Made by a program: the position numbers and the translations under genes
Assembly: GCA_900541355.1 (NCBI GenBank)
Contig: UQJU01000012.1
Location: 1-30,294 of the forward strand
Origin: Candidatus Avelusimicrobium fimicolum
Lineage (GTDB): Bacteria > Elusimicrobiota > Elusimicrobia > Elusimicrobiales > Elusimicrobiaceae
Direction: 5' to 3'
Length of the DNA stretch: 30,294 nucleotides
Part shown: positions 1-6,046 of the stretch, one piece after another
Layout: each line of letters begins with the position of its first letter
How positions within the stretch are numbered: position 1 is the stretch's first letter
Notes under the pieces: generated by a model
Databases searched by the model: none
Told to the model about the DNA's origin: nothing
The model's input: only the letters and a program-made list of their open reading frames with translations

Positions 1-26
1 GAATCTGTTGTTGCGAAACGGCGAGA

Positions 27-53
27 TTCCGTACAGAAACCTTACGGAATGAC
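27..53 (+). repeat. Palindromic repeat, copy 1
   Basis: A perfect 7-bp inverted repeat, TTCCGTA at 27-33 and TACGGAA at 43-49, encloses a loop carrying AGAAAC (35-40) and is followed by ATGAC. The same architecture with different stem bases occurs on the other strand at 8795-8821. It overlaps the ATG of the pilin gene. Confidence 0.6.
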
Positions 54-582
54 GTCAGTTTGGGGTGGCTGTACGGCAATAAGTGCGGGTTTTACCTTAA
101 TAGAACTACTTGTTGTCGTTCTTATTATCGGTATTTTGGCTGCGGCCGCGTTGCCGTCGTACCGGGTGGCGGTGGCTTCTAGCCGAGTGGCCACCATGCA
201 AGTCCTTGTGCGTGCGGTGGACCAGGCACAGCAGCATTTTTATATGCAAACGGGCCGCTATGCGGCCCATTTGGACGGGTTAATTATCGCAATGCCCTCT
301 GGTTTTACTAAAACGGACGAAAAACATATTTCCAGCAATGATATGTATTGCTACATTATGGATGGGCAGGGGGCCGCGTCGGTTTCTTTTAAGTGTGAAG
401 ATAAAAAAAGCAATGTTTGGCTGGAAAAATACCACAACACCAATTATACTCTTTGTTCCGCGCGGGAAGACGATTCCTTTGGCAACCGGGTTTGCCAAAA
501 CTTGTCGGGTAAAGACGAGCGGACTGGGGCTTGGAACGACACGTCCGGCGGGCGGTCCTACTACTACTTTTTAGGCAATTAA
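49..582 (+). CDS. Type IV prepilin-like protein with unusual leader
   Basis: A pilin or pseudopilin subunit that would be inserted in the inner membrane, cleaved by prepilin peptidase and assembled into a type IV pilus or secretion pseudopilus. The sequence shows a class III cleavage context (SAG followed by FTLIELL) with Glu at +5 and a hydrophobic helix of about 20 residues, then a globular part with four cysteines in two spaced pairs. From the ATG at 49 the leader is 14 residues, MTSVWGGCTAISAG, with no Shine-Dalgarno. The frame stays open to base 1 without a stop, so the true start may lie outside the window. The 5' part overlaps a palindromic repeat (27-53), suggesting the repeat has been inserted into or beside the leader. 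The stop touches the stop of the convergent gene at 583 with no terminator between. Family assignment is secure; which pilin it is cannot be told. Confidence 0.85.
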   Translation: MTSVWGGCTAISAGFTLIELLVVVLIIGILAAAALPSYRVAVASSRVATMQVLVRAVDQAQQHFYMQTGRYAAHLDGLIIAMPSGFTKTDEKHISSNDMYCYIMDGQGAASVSFKCEDKKSNVWLEKYHNTNYTLCSAREDDSFGNRVCQNLSGKDERTGAWNDTSGGRSYYYFLGN

Positions 583-1341
583 CTAGCGGCGGGTAAACAA
601 ATTCCAAGATGTTTTCCAAGGGTTCTTTTTGGGGAAAAATACATTAAATGTAGCCTTTTCCGTTAGAGAATTGGCGGCTGGGGTATCTACAAAAACAGGC
701 AAGTTTTTGGGGGCAATTTCCGATATGTTTCCTATTTTTTTTCGGAAAGGGTAAAAAGCAAAAGCATCGGCCTTTAATCCCAGTTGCGTATGCAGGCGGT
801 AGGTGCTTTCCTGTGCCAGATAAGCGGCCTCGTCAGCGGGCAAAACAGATAAATCCTCCCCGTTTAATGCAAGCGCTCCAAAGGAAATAAGTCCGCTTTT
901 AGCAAGCATTTTTAAATCTTTTTCCGTCAGTACATTTTGCCAAGGTTCCTGGTGCGGGTCTTGCCATTTGTTATAGGTACCGATGGCATTTGTAGGCAAA
1001 AACAATGTGGCCGGTGTTTTGGAGTCTTGCAATAAGGGGAAAATATCGGTTAGAAAAGATTTGTACCCGCCCATAAATACCAATAAAACAGGTTTGGGGG
1101 GCCTGGCGGCTGATGAGTTCAATCTTCCTGCATTTATTGGGGTAAACCCGTGCGCGCGGAGCCATAAAAGCGTTTTTTTAAATTGATTGACAGTTGTCCA
1201 CTCTTTTTTTAAGGGGGAATTTTTAGGCGCGGTGCCAATTTTTTCGTAGGCCAAAACGAGCAACGCCCCCGGTTTGCGGCGGCAGACCAAAGCAATTAAA
1301 ATTCCCGACAAAAGGACAACACCGAGCGCGAGGTAAAGCAT
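583..1341 (-). CDS. Degenerate NodB-like protein (probable pseudoenzyme)
   Basis: A 252-residue protein with an N-terminal membrane segment (about residues 2-20), then a polysaccharide-deacetylase-like domain. It aligns by eye with the intact deacetylase encoded 3 bases upstream: PVLLVFMGGYKSF sits where the neighbour has PVMFTFDDGYEDN, the following FPLL...TPATLFLPT matches FPLL...VPALIFLIT, and SGLISFGALALNGEDL matches SGLVTFGSHTCSHRRL. The FDDG metal and base aspartates and both histidines of the HxxxH motif are therefore gone, so zinc-dependent deacetylation is not expected. The reading frame is intact, which argues for a retained non-catalytic or sugar-binding role instead of decay. It is the last gene of the GT2-deacetylase operon and has no clear Shine-Dalgarno, so it is probably translated by coupling. 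Its role is unknown. Confidence 0.72.
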   Translation of the reverse strand: MLYLALGVVLLSGILIALVCRRKPGALLVLAYEKIGTAPKNSPLKKEWTTVNQFKKTLLWLRAHGFTPINAGRLNSSAARPPKPVLLVFMGGYKSFLTDIFPLLQDSKTPATLFLPTNAIGTYNKWQDPHQEPWQNVLTEKDLKMLAKSGLISFGALALNGEDLSVLPADEAAYLAQESTYRLHTQLGLKADAFAFYPFRKKIGNISEIAPKNLPVFVDTPAANSLTEKATFNVFFPKKNPWKTSWNLFTRR

Positions 1342-1344
1342 AGA

Positions 1345-2136
1345 TTATAAGCGGCTTTCCCCGCGGGTGATTTGCAAGTAAAAATCAAACATTGTTTCGC
1401 CTCCGCGCGGGAAGGCCCGGCGCAAGGTGGTTTTTTTGCGCCACGGCCAGGGATTTATGCCTTTTTTGGTGCTGAAATCAAACAAATATCCGGCCTTAAA
1501 CACCTGCGGGCGGACCCGCTTGTCAAAACCGCCGGCCCCGTACGGATAACATAAAGCCGTAACCGGGCGGCCCAGTTTTTCTTCTAAAATTTGCTTGCTT
1601 TGCGTGAGTTCCTGCCAAATTTCCTCGTCAGGCAAACTGCGCAGGCGGCGGTGCGAACAAGTATGGGAACCAAAGGTTACAAGTCCGCTTTTTTGCATTT
1701 CATCAATTTGTGCCCACGTCAAATAGCCGGGGCGTTTTTCAATATAATCGGTAATTAAAAAAATCAGTGCGGGCACATTGTATTTTTTTAAAAGGGGGAA
1801 AAGCGTGGTGTAATTGTCTTCGTAACCGTCATCAAATGTAAACATAACAGGTTTTTCAATAAGAGATTTTCCCGCTTGATAGGCCGTTTGTACATCCTCT
1901 AACGACACTAATGTATATCCGCGCGACTTTAAAAACAAAATCTGCCGCTCCAACATTTCCGGGCGCATTGTAAACGGGTATTGCTCCTCCGCCGGGTCAT
2001 CAAGTACGCCGACGTGATGATACATTAGGGCAACAAAGCCCTTTCGGGGGGGCAGATACCACGTTTTACGCAGCAGCGGGAAACGCCAAAACAAAAACAC
2101 TATTAAAACCAGTAAAGCCAGCAAATATACGGTCAT
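1345..2136 (-). CDS. Membrane-anchored polysaccharide deacetylase (NodB domain)
   Basis: A carbohydrate esterase family 4 type enzyme, expected to remove N- or O-acetyl groups from a cell-envelope polysaccharide in a metal-dependent way. The protein is 263 residues, with an N-terminal membrane anchor (about 3-22) and then MYHH, the FDDG motif at about 101-104 (catalytic and metal aspartates), GSHTCSH with the two metal histidines at about 158 and 162, and CYPYG. The start at 2136 was chosen over a possible upstream start because its ATG overlaps the stop of the glycosyltransferase gene (ATGA) and has GGAG about 11 bases before it; an earlier start would overlap that gene by about 78 bases. 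The context, a WaaE-like glycosyltransferase upstream and a degenerate paralogue downstream, points to modification of a lipopolysaccharide or surface glycan. Confidence 0.88.
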   Translation of the reverse strand: MTVYLLALLVLIVFLFWRFPLLRKTWYLPPRKGFVALMYHHVGVLDDPAEEQYPFTMRPEMLERQILFLKSRGYTLVSLEDVQTAYQAGKSLIEKPVMFTFDDGYEDNYTTLFPLLKKYNVPALIFLITDYIEKRPGYLTWAQIDEMQKSGLVTFGSHTCSHRRLRSLPDEEIWQELTQSKQILEEKLGRPVTALCYPYGAGGFDKRVRPQVFKAGYLFDFSTKKGINPWPWRKKTTLRRAFPRGGETMFDFYLQITRGESRL

Positions 2137-2894
2137 TTTTCTTTTTGCTCCTGTAATTGCCAAAGTTTGGCATTTTTTACCAGTACATAAAAAGTGGAAA
2201 AGGCGGCCCAAAGCAACCCGCGTATGCCGTCCAATATACCTAATTTTAAGATGTAGCGCTTGAAAAATTCAAACGGCAAGGTAAACGCTACCTTGATAAG
2301 CGAAAAGCGTTTTCCGTTTTTGTACATTTGTTCTGCCGCCAGCGTGGTGTAGCGGTTGAATTTGCGGAAATAAGTTTCAATAGTATCGTAGGAGTAGTGG
2401 TTGATAGCGTGTTTCAAACGGCCGATTTTGCCTTTTACATCCAGCCCTTCGTGGACCAAGCCGCCCACATATTTGGCGCGTTTGGTTTTAACCAGCCGCA
2501 GGTGTTTTTCTTTATTTAGGCCGCTAAACCGCATTTTTTTGCCCAGAAAATAGTTGCAAAAGGGAATATCATATCCCGAGAAGGCCGGATTTTTGACGGC
2601 TTGGGCGATTTCCTCTTTTAATTCGGGCGAAAGAGTTTCGTCCGCATCCAGGTTTAAGGCCCAGTCGCCCGTTACCTTGGAAAGCGCATAATTTTTTTGT
2701 GAGGTAAATCCGTCAAATGCGCGGTTGTAAACCTGTGCGCCCAATTCTCGGCAGACGAGGGCGGTTTTATCCTTGGAAAAGGAATTAACGACAATCACTT
2801 CGCTCACCAGACCGCGTGTGCTTAAAATGCATTTTGCAATTTTTGATTCTTCGTTTTTAGCAATAATAAAAAGGGAAATTCTAGACTTTTTCAT
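2133..2894 (-). CDS. Glycosyltransferase family 2, WaaE/KdtX-like
   Basis: Predicted to transfer a sugar from a nucleotide-sugar donor, most likely to the lipopolysaccharide core on the cytoplasmic side of the inner membrane. The 253-residue protein starts with the GT-A fold signature ISLFIIAKNEE and continues with EVIVVNSFSKDKT, QKNYAL and NLDADETL (a DxD-type metal and sugar-nucleotide motif near residue 91). The later parts GLVHEGL and INHYSYDTIETYFRKFNRYTT are typical of the WaaE-like beta-glucosyltransferase group. It leads a three-gene operon; its stop overlaps the deacetylase start. A TATAAT box ends 6 bases before the ATG and no Shine-Dalgarno is visible, so the mRNA is probably leaderless. 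The acceptor sugar cannot be deduced. Confidence 0.87.
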   Translation of the reverse strand: MKKSRISLFIIAKNEESKIAKCILSTRGLVSEVIVVNSFSKDKTALVCRELGAQVYNRAFDGFTSQKNYALSKVTGDWALNLDADETLSPELKEEIAQAVKNPAFSGYDIPFCNYFLGKKMRFSGLNKEKHLRLVKTKRAKYVGGLVHEGLDVKGKIGRLKHAINHYSYDTIETYFRKFNRYTTLAAEQMYKNGKRFSLIKVAFTLPFEFFKRYILKLGILDGIRGLLWAAFSTFYVLVKNAKLWQLQEQKEK

Positions 2895-2900
2895 ATTCTT

Positions 2901-2909
2901 ATTATACCA
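2901..2909 (-). promoter_or_regulatory. Extended -10 promoter, leaderless, for GT2 operon
   Basis: On the minus strand TGG-TATAAT (2909-2901) lies with its last base 6 nucleotides before the ATG at 2894. No convincing -35 is seen, but the TGn extension compensates. Transcription would start at or next to the A of ATG. Confidence 0.6.
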
Positions 2910-2930
2910 TTTGCCTTATATAAAAAGGGG

Positions 2931-2964
2931 AACCGCAGTAGCAGGGTTTGGGACTACTGCGGTT
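2931..2964. repeat. Perfect 11-bp inverted repeat
   Basis: AACCGCAGTAG at 2931-2941 and CTACTGCGGTT at 2954-2964 form a perfect inverted repeat with a 12-base loop in the divergent region between the GT2 gene and the TPR lipoprotein gene. Read on the minus strand it is followed by CCCCTTTTTATA and could act as a weak terminator or as an upstream structural element of the GT2 promoter. No gene on the minus strand lies close enough upstream to need a terminator. Confidence 0.5.
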
Positions 2965-3032
2965 TGGATGAAAAGGAAATTGCTGTTTATATTAATAAAT
3001 TACAATTTTCGGAGGAAATAAAAACAGGGTCT

Positions 3033-3080
3033 TTGGACCTATTTTTTTAAAAATAAGTACCTAGAAAAAAATAGGTCCAA
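3033..3080. repeat. Perfect 16-bp inverted repeat (operator-like)
   Basis: TTGGACCTATTTTTTT at 3033-3048 and its exact reverse complement AAAAAAATAGGTCCAA at 3065-3080 are separated by 16 bases. The right arm fills the -35/-10 spacer of the promoter of the TPR lipoprotein gene, so a protein bound to both arms would block RNA polymerase. The A/T tracts lie inside the arms, which does not fit an ordinary intrinsic terminator. Confidence 0.6.
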
Positions 3081-3082
3081 TG

Positions 3083-3091
3083 TGCTATAAT
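3083..3091 (+). promoter_or_regulatory. Extended -10 promoter of TPR lipoprotein gene
   Basis: TG-C-TATAAT (3083-3091) lies directly after the right arm of the 16-bp inverted repeat. A leader of about 15 bases with AGGAGG separates the expected start site from the ATG at 3114. Confidence 0.65.
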
Positions 3092-3113
3092 TTTGAAAAT
3101 ACAGGAGGCTTAT

Positions 3114-3710
3114 ATGAAAAAAATGGTTTGTCTGCTCCCGTTTCTGTTGGCTGCTTGCACCACGCTGCCCACGTCTAGCGAATACTTGCTCCGCGGAGAC
3201 GGATATTTTAAAGACGGGCACGCGGGTAAGGCTGTTCAATCTTATACCAAAGCCCTTAAATTAAACCCGGATAACTTGGAGGGATATGCTTCGCGCGGGG
3301 CGGTATATTTCTTTTTAGGCGAGTACGATTTGGCAGAGGCCGATTTCCTGCGTGTGTTGCAAGATAACCCTTATCAGGTGGATGCTTATACCGCATATGC
3401 CAGCACTTTGGCGGCCAAAGGCGATTTTGAAAATGCTTTAAGCGTGCTGAATTTGGCTTCCGGTTTAAAGCCGGACAAGGTGGAAATATTTTTTAGTCGC
3501 GGCGGGGTAAACTTTATGTTGGACCGCTACGAAGATGCGGTGCGGGATTATACCTCTGTAATCAATTTACACCCGGCGGCGGAAGTATATAATGCGCGCG
3601 GGGCTGTGTATATGAAAATGGGCAAAACGGACCTGGCGGAAAAAGATTTTAACACCGCCAAAACAGCCAAAATTCCCGAAAAGTTGAATATTTATTCAAT
3701 GGTTGATTAA
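3114..3710 (+). CDS. TPR-repeat lipoprotein
   Basis: A lipoprotein of about 198 residues with a type II signal peptide (MKKMVCLLPFLLAAC, lipobox LAAC, lipidated Cys at 15) followed by roughly five tetratricopeptide repeats. Recurrent features are GDGYFKDGHAGKAVQSYTKA, AVYFFLGEYDLAEADF, ASTLAAKGDFENAL, GGVNFMLDRYEDAVRDY and AVYMKMGKTDLAEKDF. Such proteins are scaffolds for envelope complexes, for example PilF/PilW-type pilotins of type IV pili. The two pilin genes in the window make that idea attractive, but it is not shown by the sequence. The ATG at 3114 was chosen because AGGAGG lies 5 bases upstream and the lipobox is correctly spaced; an earlier in-frame ATG at 3093 would start inside the promoter leader. 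It stands alone, transcribed away from the GT2 operon. Confidence 0.85.
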   Translation: MKKMVCLLPFLLAACTTLPTSSEYLLRGDGYFKDGHAGKAVQSYTKALKLNPDNLEGYASRGAVYFFLGEYDLAEADFLRVLQDNPYQVDAYTAYASTLAAKGDFENALSVLNLASGLKPDKVEIFFSRGGVNFMLDRYEDAVRDYTSVINLHPAAEVYNARGAVYMKMGKTDLAEKDFNTAKTAKIPEKLNIYSMVD

Positions 3711-3739
3711 ATATTTCTCCGACGGAAAAATGAAAAAGT

Positions 3740-3769
3740 TTGCGCAAACGGTGTTTGTTTTGTTATAAT
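3740..3769 (+). promoter_or_regulatory. tRNA promoter
   Basis: TTGCGC (3740-3745), an 18-base spacer and TATAAT (3764-3769) with a TGT extension lie 17 bases before the mature tRNA end. The same TTGCGC -35 appears before the outer-membrane protein gene at 21722. Confidence 0.6.
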
Positions 3770-3786
3770 AAATATACGAGATTTAC

Positions 3787-3860
3787 GTCACCGTAGCTCA
3801 GTTGGTTAGAGCGAGCGTTTCATAAGCGCTAGGTCGGTGGTTCGAACCCACCCGGTGACA
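3787..3860 (+). tRNA. tRNA with CAT anticodon (probably elongator tRNA-Met)
   Basis: A full 74-base cloverleaf: acceptor arm GTCACCG/CGGTGAC with A as discriminator, D arm GCTC/GAGC with loop AGTTGGTTA, anticodon stem AGCGT/GCGCT with loop TTCATAA (anticodon CAT), and T arm GGTGG-TTCGAAC-CCACC. The perfectly paired 1-72 position and the lack of three G-C pairs closing the anticodon stem exclude initiator tRNA. A tRNA-Ile2 that reads AUA after lysidine modification has the same CAT anticodon and cannot be excluded. CCA is not encoded. An intrinsic terminator follows within 7 bases. Confidence 0.93.
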
Positions 3861-3866
3861 TTTTTT

Positions 3867-3898
3867 ACGCCCTTTGCATTAGCAGAGGGCGTTTTTTG
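3867..3898 (+). terminator. Intrinsic terminator after the tRNA
   Basis: ACGCCCT (3867-3873) pairs with AGGGCGT (3886-3892) and is followed by a run of T. Confidence 0.85.
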
Positions 3899-3984
3899 TG
3901 GGTGTTATGTTTGCAGGGGTGTATCTGCCCGATTTTCGTGCAAAATGCCCCAAAATGTACTATCATAAAAGTACGGAGATAAAT

Positions 3985-4770
3985 ATGAAGAAAACCTTCG
4001 CTTCTTTTTTTGTGCTTTTTAGCGCCGCTTTGCCGGCGGTTTGCGCCTCCACTTGTGAAACCCGCGTGGACGCGCACCAAGACGCTTCCACCCGACAGCG
4101 CGTGGAATATTGCTTAACGCCCGAAAAGGCCGCCCCTGTCGCCCCCGGGCCGGAAGTGGTATATTATGGTGTTTCCTCTGCCGCCCCGGCAAATGAGGCC
4201 GCCGCTGATGAAAAACAGCGCAAGCAGGTTTATTTTGATAAGGACGGGGTGGCTGTTTCGCAAAACTATGTGGACACTTCCAAATTCCCTACTTTTACAA
4301 ACGATACATTAAGTGAACAGGAAAAAATCGCGTTGGAAGAAGCGCAGAAAAAACAGGCGCTTTTGCAAGCGGAACAAAAAGCCAAATCCGCACAGGAAAA
4401 ACCGGCCAGAACAATGAGTGCGGAGCAAAAAGTAACCTTGGCAAACGAAACCAAGGCCGGCCTTTTGGCGCGCCAAACCAAGGCTAAACGCTATATGAAA
4501 GAAGTTGTGCAGCAGCCGGAGCCGGACGAGTTGGCGCAGGCTTACCAGCCGGGAAATAACGCGCCGGAAGCGTATAATCCTAATTATGAGCCGGAAATGT
4601 ATTCTACGCAAACGGCTACCGCTCCCGCTAACGATTTTGAGGCGGATCTTAATGCCGCCACACCCGCATACAGTGCAGAGGGTGCCGCCCCCGCCGGGTT
4701 TACTGATCCGTCGTTAGCCTCGGACCAAGGGTTTGGCTATAACGCAACCGACCCGGCCATGCAGCAATAA
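3985..4770 (+). CDS. Secreted Ala/Pro/Gln-rich protein of unknown function
   Basis: A predicted exported protein of 261 residues that I do not recognise. It starts with a Sec signal peptide (MKKTFASFFVLFSAALPAVCA, cleavage likely after residue 21). The mature start has two cysteines (STCETRVDAH and YCLTP) that may form a disulfide. A middle part of about 60 residues is rich in Glu, Lys, Gln and Ala (EQEKIALEEAQKKQALLQAE) and looks like a coiled coil. The last 90 residues are low complexity, rich in Ala, Pro, Asn and Tyr, and probably disordered. The start was chosen because GGAG lies 6 bases before the ATG at 3985 and the signal peptide then begins properly. It follows the tRNA terminator and may share its transcript with the small membrane protein downstream, although that gene has its own promoter. 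Periplasm or outer-membrane association is inference. Confidence 0.75.
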   Translation: MKKTFASFFVLFSAALPAVCASTCETRVDAHQDASTRQRVEYCLTPEKAAPVAPGPEVVYYGVSSAAPANEAAADEKQRKQVYFDKDGVAVSQNYVDTSKFPTFTNDTLSEQEKIALEEAQKKQALLQAEQKAKSAQEKPARTMSAEQKVTLANETKAGLLARQTKAKRYMKEVVQQPEPDELAQAYQPGNNAPEAYNPNYEPEMYSTQTATAPANDFEADLNAATPAYSAEGAAPAGFTDPSLASDQGFGYNATDPAMQQ

Positions 4771-4771
4771 C

Positions 4772-4800
4772 TTGACAATTTGATAAAGGGAGAATAAAAT
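4772..4800 (+). promoter_or_regulatory. Consensus promoter with leaderless start
   Basis: TTGACA (4772-4777), exactly 17 bases, TAAAAT (4795-4800), then 6 bases and ATG at 4807. This is the clearest example of the -10-N6-ATG arrangement in the window. Confidence 0.8.
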
Positions 4801-4806
4801 AGTCTT

Positions 4807-5082
4807 ATGCAAGCGATTATTTCTTATTTAAAAAAACCGTATGCCGAAAAGGGTTTTATTATCGGCACATTTGATTCGTTGTTAAAACTCCTGGCATTGT
4901 GCGTGTGGGGGTATTTGGCGGTGATTTTGGGCTCTTTGTTGTGGGAGTCTTTGCTTACGGATTACAACCCGCTTAATAAGTTGTGGTGGTTTTCGTATTG
5001 CTTTTTTATTTTCTTCGGGGCTACCTGGCTGGCTTACATTGTTTTGTTTGTACGCAATTACAACGAAGAAGATGCCGAATAA
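4807..5082 (+). CDS. Small inner-membrane protein, unknown function
   Basis: A 91-residue protein with two predicted transmembrane helices, roughly residues 22-46 (LLKLLALCVWGYLAVILGSLLW) and 58-79 (WWFSYCFFIFFGATWLAYIV), an N-terminal cytoplasmic basic stretch (KKPYAEKG) and an acidic tail (NYNEEDAE). I do not recognise the family. The gene is supported by a consensus promoter directly before its ATG and by the terminator that follows at 5107. It has no Shine-Dalgarno. It is convergent with ribF. Confidence 0.75.
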   Translation: MQAIISYLKKPYAEKGFIIGTFDSLLKLLALCVWGYLAVILGSLLWESLLTDYNPLNKLWWFSYCFFIFFGATWLAYIVLFVRNYNEEDAE

Positions 5083-5106
5083 AGTTAAATGCTTTTAGTT
5101 AAATAT

Positions 5107-5135
5107 AAAAAACCCCGCCAAGCGCGGGGTTTTTT
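5107..5135. terminator. Bidirectional terminator
   Basis: AAAAAACCCCGC (5107-5118) and GCGGGGTTTTTT (5124-5135) form a perfect 12-bp stem around CAAGC. It serves both the plus-strand membrane-protein gene and the minus-strand rbfA-ribF operon. Confidence 0.9.
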
Positions 5136-5146
5136 AATGGAGTGAT

Positions 5147-6046
5147 TTACACCAAAAAGCCTTGTAACTTCTGTCGTGCTTCTTCGCGGTCCTGCTTTAA
5201 TTGGCGGACCAAAGCCTCTAACCCGTTGAACTTGGTTTCCTCGCGCAGTTTGTCTGCAAACCAAATGGTAATTTTCCGCCCGTAAATACTTTGGCGGAAA
5301 TCAAAAATATTTACCTCTACCAGCGGCAAAACAGTATGCAGGGTGTTTACGGTCGGACGGAAGCCGATATTGCAAAAGCCATCGTAGATTTTTCGTCCTA
5401 CGCGCACTTTTACGGCAAAAACCCCTAATGGTAGAATTTTGTAAATTCCCGTATCCAAATTGGCGGTGGGAAACCCCAATTTGCGGCCCAATTTGTGCCC
5501 TTTTACTACGGTGCCGGAAAGTTCATACGGGCGGCCCAAAAGCGTATTGGCCAGCGTAATATTGCCTTGTGCCAAGACTTTGCGGATAAGCGAGGAAGAT
5601 ATTTTTTCTCCGTTTGCACGGTAAAAATCCGCCACCGAGAAAGGAATTTTATATTTGGCGCACTCCGCACGCAAGAATTCAACCCCACCTTGTCTGTTTT
5701 TCCCAAAGGCAAAATCCGGCCCGACAAGCAGCCCTCCCATTTGGTACTTTTCAAGTAATGTTTGTTGAAAAAAATCTTGCGCGGGCGTTTCCCGGCAGTT
5801 TTCAAAATCAAGTGGTTTTGCAGGTAATCCTATATTTTTTAGCAACTGTTTTTTTTCTTGCGGAAGTGTCAAAACGCTCATCTCCGGGTGTGCGGAAAGC
5901 AATGTTTTTGGGGGGAGCGGAAAATATAAAGCCAACGGCTTTAACAGGGCTCCGGCCGCCAAAGTTTCCAACCGGGCAAATAAATGGCAGTGTCCGGAGT
6001 GAACTCCGTCAAAAGTGCCGATAGTGATAAAATTTTTGCGTTTCAT
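5147..6046 (-). CDS. ribF: Bifunctional riboflavin kinase / FAD synthetase
   Basis: Makes FMN from riboflavin and ATP and then FAD from FMN and ATP, in the cytoplasm. The protein is 299 residues, near the usual length. The N-terminal nucleotidyltransferase domain begins with ITIGTFDGVHSGH (the HxGH-type motif near residue 16) and carries ISSSLIRKVL, the ISSTxIR-type motif. The C-terminal flavokinase domain has GRKLGFPTANLD (the PTAN motif) and the later GFCNIGFRPT and EVNIFDF segments. The start at 6046 was chosen because its ATG overlaps the truB stop as ATGA; an upstream start at 6091 would overlap truB by about 48 bases and add residues before the conserved domain. It is the last gene of the operon and is followed by a strong terminator. 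Confidence 0.95.
   Translation of the reverse strand: MKRKNFITIGTFDGVHSGHCHLFARLETLAAGALLKPLALYFPLPPKTLLSAHPEMSVLTLPQEKKQLLKNIGLPAKPLDFENCRETPAQDFFQQTLLEKYQMGGLLVGPDFAFGKNRQGGVEFLRAECAKYKIPFSVADFYRANGEKISSSLIRKVLAQGNITLANTLLGRPYELSGTVVKGHKLGRKLGFPTANLDTGIYKILPLGVFAVKVRVGRKIYDGFCNIGFRPTVNTLHTVLPLVEVNIFDFRQSIYGRKITIWFADKLREETKFNGLEALVRQLKQDREEARQKLQGFLV

Noticed and set aside
1339..1350. TATAAT just before the start of the degenerate NodB-like gene as another leaderless promoter
   Set aside because: Only 2 bases separate it from the ATG and it lies in the end of the coupled upstream gene; the spacing does not fit the other eight cases.
2931..2964. Intrinsic terminator on the minus strand
   Set aside because: The stem is perfect and a short T run follows on the minus strand, but no minus-strand gene lies upstream to terminate and the T run is delayed by CCCC, so it is listed only as an inverted repeat.
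3787..3860. Initiator tRNA-fMet
   Set aside because: Position 1-72 is a proper G-C pair and the anticodon stem lacks the three G-C pairs of initiators, so elongator Met (or Ile2) fits better.
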